Of a stretch of 64,000 bases of DNA, positions 9,276 to 18,612 are shown piece after piece. This DNA comes from Arenibacter catalasegens. Lineage in GTDB: Bacteria; Bacteroidota; Bacteroidia; Flavobacteriales; Flavobacteriaceae. The notes below the pieces were generated by a model, which saw nothing but the letters and a program-made list of their open reading frames with translations, did not search any database and had not been told where the DNA came from. The translations under genes were made by a program, and so were the position numbers. Where the stretch lies: NCBI RefSeq assembly GCF_002909235.1, contig NZ_PHQQ01000028.1, forward strand, positions 1 to 64,000, in the 5' to 3' direction. The first letter of the stretch is position 1, and each line of letters opens with the position of its first letter.

Positions 9276-10508
9276 ATGGAAAATATTGCGCTAATCGAAT
9301 CTTTCTCAGAATTTAAAGATGATAAATTCATTGATAGAGTAACGCTAATGGCGATCTTGGAGGATGTTTTTAGGAATGCGTTAAAGAAGAAGTTTGGTTC
9401 CGATGACAATTTCGATATCATCATAAACCCGGATAAGGGGGATTTGGAGATTTGGAGAAACAGAATTGTAGTGGAAGATGGGGAAGTCGAAGATCCAAAC
9501 GAGGAAATATCACTTACGGCCGCAAGAAAAATAGAGCCCGATTTTGAAGTTGGGGAAGATGTATCCGAAGAAGTGAAATTGATCGATCTTGGGAGAAGGG
9601 CTATTTTGGCCTTAAGACAAAATCTTATATCCAAGATTCATGAGCATGATAATACTACAATATACAAGCAATTTAAGGACTTAGAAGGAGAGATATATAC
9701 AGCTGAGGTTCATCATATAAGACATAAGGCTATTATTCTTTTGGATGACGAAGGAAATGAGATTATTTTGCCAAAGGATAAGCAGATTCCATCTGATTTC
9801 TTTAGAAAAGGTGATAACGTACGTGGTATAATAGAAAGTGTAGAGCTTAAGGGTAACAAACCTACTATCATTATGTCAAGAAGTTCTCCATTATTTTTGG
9901 AGCAACTTTTCTTCCAGGAAATCCCTGAAGTTTTTGATGGTTTGATTACGATTAAGAAAGCAGTGAGGATTCCAGGGGAAAAAGCTAAGGTAGCTGTTGA
10001 TTCCTATGATGATCGTATTGATCCAGTAGGCGCGTGTGTAGGTATGAAGGGGTCTAGGATTCATGGTATTGTCCGTGAATTGGGCAATGAAAATATCGAT
10101 GTTATAAATTGGACCAGTAATCCACAGTTGTTGGTTACCAGGGCGTTGAGCCCGGCAAGGGTGTCTTCTGTAAAATTGAACGATGAGAAAATGACTGCTC
10201 AAGTATACCTAAGGCCAGAGGAAGTTTCCAAGGCGATTGGTAGGGGAGGTCATAATATTAGATTGGCAGGACAATTAACGGGTTATGAGATTGATGTTTT
10301 CCGTGAAGGTGTTGAGGAAGATGTGGAACTAACAGAATTTTCCGATGAAATTGAAGCTTGGATCATTGAAGAATTTAAGAAAATTGGTATGGATACGGCC
10401 AGAAGCGTTTTGGAACAAGATGTGGCTGATTTGGTAAAAAGAACCGATTTAGAAGAGGAAACAATTTTGGAAGTTGTGCGAATTCTTAAGGAAGAATTAG
10501 AAGATTAA
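9276..10508 (+). CDS. nusA: Transcription termination/antitermination factor NusA
   Basis: A 410-residue RNA polymerase-binding elongation factor that modulates pausing, termination and antitermination. The N-terminal polymerase-binding domain spans about 1-125, an S1 RNA-binding domain about 130-200, and two KH domains about 205-350, including VGACVGMKGSRIHGIVRELG and KAIGRGGHNIRLAGQLTG (the GxxG loops). A short acidic helical C-terminal tail follows. It lacks the long repeated C-terminal domains of the E. coli protein, as is common outside Proteobacteria. It lies between rimP and infB in one operon. Confidence 0.95.
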   Translation: MENIALIESFSEFKDDKFIDRVTLMAILEDVFRNALKKKFGSDDNFDIIINPDKGDLEIWRNRIVVEDGEVEDPNEEISLTAARKIEPDFEVGEDVSEEVKLIDLGRRAILALRQNLISKIHEHDNTTIYKQFKDLEGEIYTAEVHHIRHKAIILLDDEGNEIILPKDKQIPSDFFRKGDNVRGIIESVELKGNKPTIIMSRSSPLFLEQLFFQEIPEVFDGLITIKKAVRIPGEKAKVAVDSYDDRIDPVGACVGMKGSRIHGIVRELGNENIDVINWTSNPQLLVTRALSPARVSSVKLNDEKMTAQVYLRPEEVSKAIGRGGHNIRLAGQLTGYEIDVFREGVEEDVELTEFSDEIEAWIIEEFKKIGMDTARSVLEQDVADLVKRTDLEEETILEVVRILKEELED

Positions 10509-10551
10509 ACTATATATTAGCAGTAAATTACAAGAATAGGAATTTTTTTTT

Positions 10552-13452
10552 ATGGCGGATAATGCAACGATAAGGCTTAATAAAGTCCTAAGAGAACTTA
10601 ATATTTCATTGGACCGTGCAGTAGACTATCTCGGGTCCAAAGGGCATGATATAGATGCACGACCTACCACCAAAATATCTAATGAGGTATATCAAGTTCT
10701 GTTGGATGAGTTCCAGACGGACATGAGCAAGAAAGTTGCGTCCAAAGAGGTGGGTGAGGAAAAGCGAAAGGAAAAGGAGGCTATACGATTGCAATTGGAA
10801 CAAGAGCAAGAGGAGAAAAAGCTTGCAAGGGAAAAGAGAGCAGAGAGAGATAATGTTATCAAGGGCCGAGTTGAGCTTGCGGGACCCAAAACTGTTGGAA
10901 AGATAGATTTGGACGCAGGTAAAAAAACGACCCCGGTTACACCTGTTGCCCCAGTTAAGAAAGAGGAGGCGGTTCCGGTAAAGGAACCAGTGAAGGCTCC
11001 TGAGAAAGTGGAGGAAAAAATACCGGAAGTTGTTTCCAAGGAATCAATTGAAGAGGTAAAGGCGGAGGTACCTAAAATAACGGAAGAACCCAAAGTCAAG
11101 GAAGAACCTAAGGTCAAGGAAGAACCCAAAGTTAAGGAGGAACCCAAAGTTAAGGAGGAATTGGCTCCAAAGGTAGAGGCAGTTAAGCCGGAAGGGGTTG
11201 AAGCAGTAAAGGAAGTTAAGGAGGCTAAGGAAGGTAATAAGGAAGAGGCTCCCGCTGCTGAGGATGCTACAGGAGAGAATGAGGTTATAACTACTAAATA
11301 TCAAAAACTTAGTGGGCCCAAGATAATGGGAGACAAAATTGATCTTACCAGATTTGAAAAGCCTAAAAAGAAAAAAGAAGCTCCAAAGCCAGGAGATGCT
11401 GCCGATAGAAAAAAGAGAAGGAAACGAATAGTTACTAAAGCAGGTGATAATACTTCATCACCTAGGCCGCCAGCGGCCAAGGCAAGAGGTCCAGTGGTTA
11501 GGAGAGCTCCCGGACAACGTTTTGTGTCCAGTGTCAAGGTAGAACCTACCGAGGAAGATGTTCAAAAACAAGTAAGGGAAACATTAGAAAAACTACAAGG
11601 GAAATCCAAAAAAGGAAAAGGAGCCAAATATAGAAGGGATAAGAGAGATCAGCACCGTCAACAAACGGAGAAAGATCTTGAACAGCAAGAACTTGAAAGT
11701 AAAATATTAAAGGTTACGGAATTCGTAACTGCCAATGAGGTGGCAACCATGATGGATGTCCCGACTACCAAAATTATTTCGGCATGTATGTCACTCGGTA
11801 TCATGGTAACCATGAACCAGCGATTAGACGCTGAAACGCTGTCTATTGTGGCCGATGAATTTGGTTATGAAGTAGAATTCGTTACCGCTGACTTGGAGGA
11901 GAGTATTTCGGAAGAAGTGGATGCTCCGGAAGATTTACAGCCTCGTGCCCCAATTGTAACAGTAATGGGACATGTGGATCACGGTAAAACTTCTTTGTTG
12001 GATTATATAAGAAAAGAGAATGTTATTGCAGGTGAGAGTGGTGGTATTACTCAGCATATTGGTGCTTATGGTGTTACCCTTGAAAATGGTCAAATGATTT
12101 CCTTTTTAGATACCCCTGGTCACGAGGCGTTTACCGCTATGCGAGCACGTGGTGCACAAGTAACGGATATCGCCATTATTGTAGTGGCTGCGGATGATGA
12201 TATTATGCCTCAGACGAAGGAAGCTATTAGCCATGCGCAAGCTGCTGGTGTACCTATAATTTTTGCGATCAACAAAATAGATAAGCCAACGGCCAATCCT
12301 GAAAAAATTAAGGACGGTCTTGCGCAAATGAACTTATTAGTTGAAGATTGGGGAGGTAAAATCCAATCTCATGATATTTCTGCAAAAACAGGACTTGGAG
12401 TTAAGGAATTGTTGGAAAAAGTACTTTTGGAGGCTGAACTTCTAGAACTTAAAGCAAATCCTAATAAGTTGGCTTCAGGAACGGTTGTAGAGGCCTTTTT
12501 GGATAAGGGAAGAGGATATGTCTCTACTATACTTGTTCAGGCAGGAACCTTGAAAATAGGTGATTATGTTTTGGCGGGAACTTGCAGTGGTAAAGTTAAG
12601 GCCATGCAGGATGAAAGAGGTAATATTATAAAAGAAGTAGGTCCATCAAGACCAATATCAATTTTAGGGTTGGATGGTGCTCCACAAGCTGGGGATAAAT
12701 TTAATGTACTGGAAGATGAACGTGAGGCCAAGCAAATAGCAACCAAACGTTCCCAATTATTGAGGGAACAATCGGTTAGGACCCAACGTCATATTACATT
12801 GGACGAGATAGGAAGACGTATTGCACTTGGTGATTTTAAAGAATTGAACATTATCCTTAAAGGGGATGTGGATGGTTCTGTGGAAGCCTTGACAGATTCG
12901 TTCCAGAAATTGTCTACAGATGAAATACAAGTGAACATTATCCATAAAGCCGTAGGACCAATAACGGAATCTGATGTGTTGTTGGCTTCTGCCTCCGACG
13001 CGGTTATTATAGGATTTAATGTTAGGCCTATGGGTAATGCCAGACAGGTAGCTGAAAAAGAAGAAATAGATATTAGAATGTATTCTATTATTTATGACGC
13101 TATAAATGATCTTAAGGACGCCATGGAAGGCATGTTGTCTCCTGAAATGAAAGAGGAGATTACAGGGACCGCTGAGATTCGTGAGACCTTTAAAATATCC
13201 AAAATTGGTACCATTGCAGGTTGTATGGTTACTAGTGGTAAGATCTTTAGGAATTCTAATATTAGATTAATAAGGGATGGTGTGGTAATTTACACTGGAG
13301 AGTTCTCCTCCCTTAAGAGATTTAAGGATGATGTTAAAGAAGTTGCTAAAGGGTATGACTGTGGTCTGCAAGTTAAAAATTACAATGACATACAGGAATT
13401 GGATATCATAGAAGCATTCCAGGAAGTGGCCGTTAAGAAGAAATTGAAATAG
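10552..13452 (+). CDS. infB: Translation initiation factor IF-2
   Basis: A 966-residue GTPase that places initiator tRNA on the ribosome. An N-terminal IF2_N helix bundle (about 1-55) is followed by a long charged, low-complexity linker (about 60-385) and a second IF2_N-like segment (about 390-450). The G domain begins near 468: G1 GHVDHGKT 473-480, G3 DTPGHEAF, G4 NKID. Domains II to IV follow to the end. The linker contains a tandem EEPKVK repeat. The ATG is preceded by AAGAATAGGAAT, with no strong Shine-Dalgarno, which is usual in this phylum. It is the last gene of the operon; a hairpin terminator follows. Confidence 0.96.
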   Translation: MADNATIRLNKVLRELNISLDRAVDYLGSKGHDIDARPTTKISNEVYQVLLDEFQTDMSKKVASKEVGEEKRKEKEAIRLQLEQEQEEKKLAREKRAERDNVIKGRVELAGPKTVGKIDLDAGKKTTPVTPVAPVKKEEAVPVKEPVKAPEKVEEKIPEVVSKESIEEVKAEVPKITEEPKVKEEPKVKEEPKVKEEPKVKEELAPKVEAVKPEGVEAVKEVKEAKEGNKEEAPAAEDATGENEVITTKYQKLSGPKIMGDKIDLTRFEKPKKKKEAPKPGDAADRKKRRKRIVTKAGDNTSSPRPPAAKARGPVVRRAPGQRFVSSVKVEPTEEDVQKQVRETLEKLQGKSKKGKGAKYRRDKRDQHRQQTEKDLEQQELESKILKVTEFVTANEVATMMDVPTTKIISACMSLGIMVTMNQRLDAETLSIVADEFGYEVEFVTADLEESISEEVDAPEDLQPRAPIVTVMGHVDHGKTSLLDYIRKENVIAGESGGITQHIGAYGVTLENGQMISFLDTPGHEAFTAMRARGAQVTDIAIIVVAADDDIMPQTKEAISHAQAAGVPIIFAINKIDKPTANPEKIKDGLAQMNLLVEDWGGKIQSHDISAKTGLGVKELLEKVLLEAELLELKANPNKLASGTVVEAFLDKGRGYVSTILVQAGTLKIGDYVLAGTCSGKVKAMQDERGNIIKEVGPSRPISILGLDGAPQAGDKFNVLEDEREAKQIATKRSQLLREQSVRTQRHITLDEIGRRIALGDFKELNIILKGDVDGSVEALTDSFQKLSTDEIQVNIIHKAVGPITESDVLLASASDAVIIGFNVRPMGNARQVAEKEEIDIRMYSIIYDAINDLKDAMEGMLSPEMKEEITGTAEIRETFKISKIGTIAGCMVTSGKIFRNSNIRLIRDGVVIYTGEFSSLKRFKDDVKEVAKGYDCGLQVKNYNDIQELDIIEAFQEVAVKKKLK
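11086..11163 (+). repeat. 18-bp tandem repeat inside infB encoding EEPKVK
   Basis: Four or so in-frame units of about 18 bp, each encoding E-E-P-K-V-K with third-base differences between units, lie in the disordered linker of IF-2. Copy number is expected to vary between strains. Confidence 0.8.
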
Positions 13453-13484
13453 CCGGGAAGAATTTATAAAGAGTATTTTAAAAG

Positions 13485-13511
13485 AAAAAACGACCTAATT
13501 GGTCGTTTTTT
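13485..13511. terminator. Bidirectional terminator between infB and the SPOR gene
   Basis: AAAAAACGACC (13485-13495) and GGTCGTTTTTT (13501-13511) pair with a five-base loop. A-run on one side and T-run on the other allow termination from both directions. The stop codon of the convergent SPOR gene lies in the stem. Confidence 0.85.
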
Positions 13512-13866
13512 CTGGTTTTAAGAGCATGGCGCTCGGGTATTTTTGCCTCACTTCTATAAGTTTTCGCTCTCCCTCCAGTTGAGTTTTGAATCTGCCGATC
13601 CTTACCCGGTAGCTGGGAGATTCAAAATCGATTTTAGTGGGCCATGTCGGGAAATCCTTATCTACATTTGCCTTAAGGGTTTCGGCTTCCTGAAAGGAGC
13701 CAAACCCAACTTGGATTCGGTAATGACTGCTACTTTCGTTTACAGATTTATAAATTCCCATTAAGTCCGTAATTTTTTCGTCTTGGTTAATGGTGATATT
13801 GCCCTGTTGCGCATTGCAATAAAATGCGGAACAGGCTAAAATGAGTGAAAAAGAAAAGGTTTTCAT
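13495..13866 (-). CDS. Exported SPOR-domain protein
   Basis: A 123-residue protein with a signal peptide (residues 1-19, ending AFYCNAQ) and a C-terminal SPOR domain (about 47-115: YRIQVGFGSFQEAETLKANV, then YRVRIGRFKTQLEGERKL). SPOR domains bind denuded peptidoglycan glycan strands, often at the division site. It is small enough to be little more than signal peptide plus SPOR. It is convergent with infB and shares a terminator with it. No partner is encoded beside it, so its specific role is open. Confidence 0.85.
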   Translation of the reverse strand: MKTFSFSLILACSAFYCNAQQGNITINQDEKITDLMGIYKSVNESSSHYRIQVGFGSFQEAETLKANVDKDFPTWPTKIDFESPSYRVRIGRFKTQLEGERKLIEVRQKYPSAMLLKPEKTTN

Positions 13867-13997
13867 AGGGTTTTTGTGTTATGAAATTTAGACAATACAA
13901 ATGTAAATTATTAAGAATCAATCAAAAGTTTTTATTATTATTTAGAATTGGTATAAATTGTCAATTATCAATACCTTAACATTTCCCAAATAAAGTC

Positions 13998-14012
13998 TAA
14001 TGTGTATTTTTG
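13998..14012 (+). promoter_or_regulatory. Probable -7 box for the actA operon
   Basis: TATTTTTG at 14005-14012 matches TAnnTTTG. The upstream TTG is not clear. It lies about 84 bp before actA in the gap shared with the divergent SPOR gene. Confidence 0.4.
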
Positions 14013-14095
14013 CCATCAATTTGAGCATGGTTATTCCAATTGTTATTTTTAATATATAAATATCATGCCAAACTTTCGATAGAAATATTTTTAAT

Positions 14096-15424
14096 ATGAA
14101 AAAGGTTCCATACCGCAATCTAATTTCTAAAGTTTTAGGTGTCAGTCTGGTAGTAGTATTACTGCTTTCAAATTCCCTTCTTGCCCAAGAAACTGTAGCT
14201 GCTTCATCCGGTGAAGGTGATGCTGCTAAGGGTAAACAGCTGTTTAATCAGAATTGTGCCGCTTGTCACTCTTTGACTAAAAAGATGACCGGTCCGGCAT
14301 TGGCAGCAGTAACGGAGAAACATGATAAAGAGTGGCTTTATCAATGGATAAAAAACAGCCCTGCTATGATTAAGGCGGGTGATGCTGCAGCTGTGAAGAT
14401 TTACAATGAGTACAATCAGGCGGCAATGACGCCTTTCCCTACTTTGTCCAATCAGGATATTGATGATATTTTAGCCTATACCGATGCGCCCCCAGCAGTA
14501 GCTGCAACAGTTGTTGCTGTTAATGATGGTGCTCAAGGTGGTGGAGGTTCTTCTGGAATTTCCAATGAAATAATCTTGGGAGCTTTGGCGTTGGTCTTCG
14601 CTTTGTTGGTGATGATGCTAGTCTTGGTGAACAAAACCTTGAGGCGTATTGCAGAGGCAAACGGCGTGGTTTTGGAAAAAGAGTTGGCAGAGAAAAGGAC
14701 TCCAATCTGGGAGGCCTTTGCTAAAAATCAATTTTTGGTTCTGGTATTTGCTATATTTCTATTATTAGGCAGTGCGTACTTTGCTTATGGCTGGATGATG
14801 CAGGTTGGTGTGGATCAAGGTTATGCCCCGATCCAACCAATTCATTATTCTCATAAAATACATGCTGGAGATAATGCAATAGAATGTAAATATTGTCATT
14901 CATCGGCAAGGGTATCCAAAACCTCTGGTATACCTTCATTGAATGTTTGTATGAACTGTCATAAATCCATATATGAATACCAAGGTAACCCAGAAGGTCC
15001 AAGTCAGGAAGATTTGGCTAATGGGTATACCAATGAATTCTATACGGGTGAAATAAAGAAGTTGTACAAGGCTGTAGGATGGGATGAGGAAAATCAAAAA
15101 TATACTGGAGAGTCCAAGCCAGTAGAGTGGGTGAGGATTCATAACCTTCCTGACTTTGCGTATTTCAATCACTCGCAGCATGTTTCTGTTGCGGGAATCG
15201 AGTGTCAGACATGTCATGGTCCTGTTGAGGAAATGGAAATTATGTACCAATATTCTCCTTTAACTATGGGGTGGTGTATTAATTGTCACCGTGAGACCAA
15301 TGTTAAAGTAGAGGGTAACGCGTACTATGAAAAGATTCATGCCGAGCTTTCCAAAAAATATGGGGTTGATAAACTTACGGCCGCTCAAATGGGTGGATTG
15401 GAATGTGGTAAGTGTCACTATTAA
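14096..15424 (+). CDS. actA: Alternative complex III subunit ActA, six c-haem sites
   Basis: A 442-residue periplasmic multihaem cytochrome c, membrane-anchored, of the quinol:cytochrome c (or oxidase) oxidoreductase ACIII. A signal segment ends at about residue 30 (LLAQ). A monohaem cytochrome c domain follows with CAACH at 54-58, then two membrane helices (about 156-178 and 208-232) and the pentahaem ActA domain: CKYCH 264, CMNCH 285, CQTCH 370, CINCH 394 and CGKCH 437. The extra N-terminal haem domain makes six CxxCH motifs. It heads the actABCDEF-coxBA operon. The haems pass electrons from menaquinol towards the oxidase. Confidence 0.92.
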   Translation: MKKVPYRNLISKVLGVSLVVVLLLSNSLLAQETVAASSGEGDAAKGKQLFNQNCAACHSLTKKMTGPALAAVTEKHDKEWLYQWIKNSPAMIKAGDAAAVKIYNEYNQAAMTPFPTLSNQDIDDILAYTDAPPAVAATVVAVNDGAQGGGGSSGISNEIILGALALVFALLVMMLVLVNKTLRRIAEANGVVLEKELAEKRTPIWEAFAKNQFLVLVFAIFLLLGSAYFAYGWMMQVGVDQGYAPIQPIHYSHKIHAGDNAIECKYCHSSARVSKTSGIPSLNVCMNCHKSIYEYQGNPEGPSQEDLANGYTNEFYTGEIKKLYKAVGWDEENQKYTGESKPVEWVRIHNLPDFAYFNHSQHVSVAGIECQTCHGPVEEMEIMYQYSPLTMGWCINCHRETNVKVEGNAYYEKIHAELSKKYGVDKLTAAQMGGLECGKCHY

Positions 15425-15459
15425 TCAAACTAATTAGAAGATAATTTCAGATATATCAT

Positions 15460-18400
15460 ATGTCATCAAACAAAAAATACTGGAAAAGCGAGGCGGAGTT
15501 AAACCCCAACGATTCCATTGTTGAGGCGCTAAGACAAAATGAATTTGTTCAAGAGATTCCTGTAGATGATTTCTTGGGTGATAAGGAAAACTTGGCGGCA
15601 TCTTCGACCAACAGAAGGGATTTTCTTAAGTACGTAGGATTTAGTACAGCTGCTGCTTCATTGGCAGCGTGTGAGGGTCCGGTAATCAAGTCTATTCCTT
15701 ATGTAGTGAAGCCGGACAATATAATTCCGGGCGTGGCCAATTTTTATGCCACTACCATTGCCAATGGTTTTGATTTTGCCAGTATTTTGGTAAGAACTCG
15801 TGAAGGGAGACCAATTAAGGTTGAAAACAATACGGATGCCAAAATTGGAGGCACTGCAAATGCACGTGTACAGGCATCGGTTTTGTCGTTGTATGACAGT
15901 ACTCGCTTGCAGGGGCCTACTTTTAATGGGGAGCCTGTTGCGTGGAGTGATTTGGATGCTGCGGTAAAATCTAAATTGGGATCATTAAAAAATTCAACCA
16001 AAAAGATTGCGATACTTACACAGACCTATGCAAGTCCTTCGACCTCTAGGTTGATTGCTGAATTTAAGGAGGCTTACGGAAACGTGGATCATGTTACTTA
16101 TGATGCCATATCCCAAGATGCCGCACTTTCGGCTTTTGAGGCTAAGTATGGTGAAAGGGCTTTGGCTGATTATAATTTTGAGAATGCGGAAATCATTGTT
16201 TCTTTTGGTGCTGATTTCTTAGGAGATTGGCAAGGTGGAGGTTATGATGGAGGGTATTCCAAGGGCAGGGTTCCAAAAAATGGAAAGATGTCCAAGCATG
16301 TGCAGATCGAGGCCAATATGTCCTTGACCGGGGCAAATGCGGATAAAAGAGTGCCTTTGACACCTTCAGAGCAAAAAGTAGCCTTGGCTTATTTCTATAG
16401 TAAGCTTAATGGTACCGCTGGTGGCGGTAATCTTCCTGATAGCGCAAAAGCTGCGCTGGATGTTGTTGCTGGCCAAGTATTAAAAAATAAATCTAATGCT
16501 GTTGTTGTAACGGGTATAGATGATGTTAATGCCCAGGCAGTTGTTTTGGCTATTAATGAAATGTTGGGAAGCAAGGCGTTTGACGTTGCTGCTCCTAAAT
16601 ATGTTAGACAGGGTAACGTTAAGGCTGTGAACGCATTGTTGGCCGAGATGAAATCTGGTAAGGTGGGTGCGTTGTTGATGGATGGTGTAAACCCTGCATA
16701 TTCCCTGCCTAATGCTACTGATTTTGCGGAAGGAATCAAGAATGTTGATTTAACAGTGGCATTCTCCACCAATAGAAATGAGACTACCGAATTGGTTCAA
16801 TATGTTGGAGCTTCAAATCACTATTTGGAATCTTGGGGTGACGCCCAATTTAAGAAGGGCTATTATAGCCTTATGCAGCCAACTATTAAAGAGTTGTTTG
16901 ATACAAGACAAGTCCAAGGCGCTTTGTTGCAATGGATGGACAGTGATAAATCTTATTACGATTATATAAAAGAAACTTGGAGTGCCGGAATATTGGCGGG
17001 TAATGACTGGAATCAGGCATTGCACGATGGTATTTTGGTGTCAGTTCCAATGATGGACGAAGAGGTTGCGAAAACTGTTACCCCTGTTGTTGGGGATGAC
17101 GTGGAAGCACCGACTGCAGTTCCTTTGGCCTCGGCTATTAGAAGTTTGTCGGCAGCCTCTGCCGATGGCATGGAGCTAACATTGTATTCCAAAGTTGGTA
17201 TGGGTGACGGGCAACAAGCAAGTAACCCTTGGTTACAAGAGTTTCCGGATCCAATTACAAGGGTTTCTTGGGATAACTACGTTACGGTTTCCAAGGCAGA
17301 TGCAGAGAAATTAGGTTTGGTCAATGAAAATGTTGCCGATGGTGGTCTAAACGGTAGTTATGTGAAACTAACGGTAGACGGTGTTGCTGTTGATGGTGTA
17401 CCGGTTATTGTTCAGCCAGGACAAGCATCGGGCTCAATGGGACTTTCCTTTGGGTATGGCAAAACAGTTGGTATGAAGAGTGAAATGCAAACAGGTGTAA
17501 ATGCTTATGCCTTGTACAGTAATTTCTCCAATACCCAGGCGGTCACCATTGAGAAATCTGCTGGAATGCATGAATTTGCATGTGTTCAATTGCATAAAAC
17601 TTTAATGGGTAGGGGCGATATTATAAAAGAAACTACCTTAGAGATATTTAATACAAAGGATGCCAAAGATTGGAACGTTGTTCCTGTGGTTTCCTTAGAT
17701 CATCAAGAAGTTCCTGCCACTTCAGTGGATTTATGGGATAGTTTTGATCGTTCCATAGGTCACCATTTTAATTTGTCTATAGATTTGAATGCCTGTACAG
17801 GTTGTGGGGCGTGTGTTATAGCATGTCATGCAGAAAATAATGTACCGGTTGTAGGTAAGGCCGAAGTTAGAAAATCTAGAGATATGCACTGGTTGCGTAT
17901 AGATAGGTATTACTCTTCAGAAGAGACTTTTGCTGAAGATGATACTAAAAAGGATGAATTTGATGGCTTATTCGGCGATAAGGGGTCCTTGGGTGGTTTT
18001 GGTGAGATGGAAGATCCTTCAGCCAATCCACAAGTGGCATTCCAGCCTGTAATGTGTCAGCATTGTAATCATGCGCCATGTGAAACTGTTTGTCCTGTGG
18101 CTGCAACTTCACACGGACGTCAGGGTCAAAACCAGATGGCTTATAACAGATGTGTAGGTACTAGGTACTGTGCTAACAACTGTCCTTATAAAGTAAGGAG
18201 GTTTAATTGGTTCCTGTACAATGAAAATGATGAGTTTGATTATCATATGAACAACGACTTGGGTAAAATGGTCATCAATCCTGATGTTACTGTAAGGTCT
18301 AGGGGTGTTATGGAGAAATGTTCAATGTGTATGCAAAAGACCCAGAAAACAATTCTTGATGCTAAACGAGATGGTCGTGTGGTTAAGGATGGTGAGTTTC

Positions 18401-18579
18401 AAACAGCTTGTTCCGCTGCATGTGGCAATGGTGCAATGAAGTTTGGGGATGTTAATGATGCAGAAAGTGAAATTGTAAAATTAAAGGAAAGTAACCGCAT
18501 GTATCACTTGTTGGAACATGTTGGGACCAAACCAAACGTTTTTTATCATGTAAAAGTGAGAAATACGAACGAAGCTTAA
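15460..18579 (+). CDS. actB: Alternative complex III subunit ActB (molybdopterin-like and Fe-S protein)
   Basis: A 1039-residue periplasmic subunit that combines a molybdopterin-oxidoreductase-like part (about 75-740, without an obvious molybdenum-ligand site) with a four-cluster ferredoxin part. A Tat-type motif NRRDFLKYVG (51-60) is followed by a lipobox-like LAAC at 68-71. Cluster ligands: CTGCGACVIAC (from 779), CQHCNHAPCETVCP (from about 867), CVGTRYCANNCPYKVRRFNW (from about 898), CSMC (from about 954) and CSAACGNG (from about 984). The layout matches ActB/QrcB-type fused proteins. It stands 35 bp after actA in the operon and is expected to carry electrons between the quinol site and ActA. 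Confidence 0.93.
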   Translation: MSSNKKYWKSEAELNPNDSIVEALRQNEFVQEIPVDDFLGDKENLAASSTNRRDFLKYVGFSTAAASLAACEGPVIKSIPYVVKPDNIIPGVANFYATTIANGFDFASILVRTREGRPIKVENNTDAKIGGTANARVQASVLSLYDSTRLQGPTFNGEPVAWSDLDAAVKSKLGSLKNSTKKIAILTQTYASPSTSRLIAEFKEAYGNVDHVTYDAISQDAALSAFEAKYGERALADYNFENAEIIVSFGADFLGDWQGGGYDGGYSKGRVPKNGKMSKHVQIEANMSLTGANADKRVPLTPSEQKVALAYFYSKLNGTAGGGNLPDSAKAALDVVAGQVLKNKSNAVVVTGIDDVNAQAVVLAINEMLGSKAFDVAAPKYVRQGNVKAVNALLAEMKSGKVGALLMDGVNPAYSLPNATDFAEGIKNVDLTVAFSTNRNETTELVQYVGASNHYLESWGDAQFKKGYYSLMQPTIKELFDTRQVQGALLQWMDSDKSYYDYIKETWSAGILAGNDWNQALHDGILVSVPMMDEEVAKTVTPVVGDDVEAPTAVPLASAIRSLSAASADGMELTLYSKVGMGDGQQASNPWLQEFPDPITRVSWDNYVTVSKADAEKLGLVNENVADGGLNGSYVKLTVDGVAVDGVPVIVQPGQASGSMGLSFGYGKTVGMKSEMQTGVNAYALYSNFSNTQAVTIEKSAGMHEFACVQLHKTLMGRGDIIKETTLEIFNTKDAKDWNVVPVVSLDHQEVPATSVDLWDSFDRSIGHHFNLSIDLNACTGCGACVIACHAENNVPVVGKAEVRKSRDMHWLRIDRYYSSEETFAEDDTKKDEFDGLFGDKGSLGGFGEMEDPSANPQVAFQPVMCQHCNHAPCETVCPVAATSHGRQGQNQMAYNRCVGTRYCANNCPYKVRRFNWFLYNENDEFDYHMNNDLGKMVINPDVTVRSRGVMEKCSMCMQKTQKTILDAKRDGRVVKDGEFQTACSAACGNGAMKFGDVNDAESEIVKLKESNRMYHLLEHVGTKPNVFYHVKVRNTNEA

Positions 18580-18612
18580 TCAAATTAGAGGAACGTAACT
18601 ATATATTAAATT

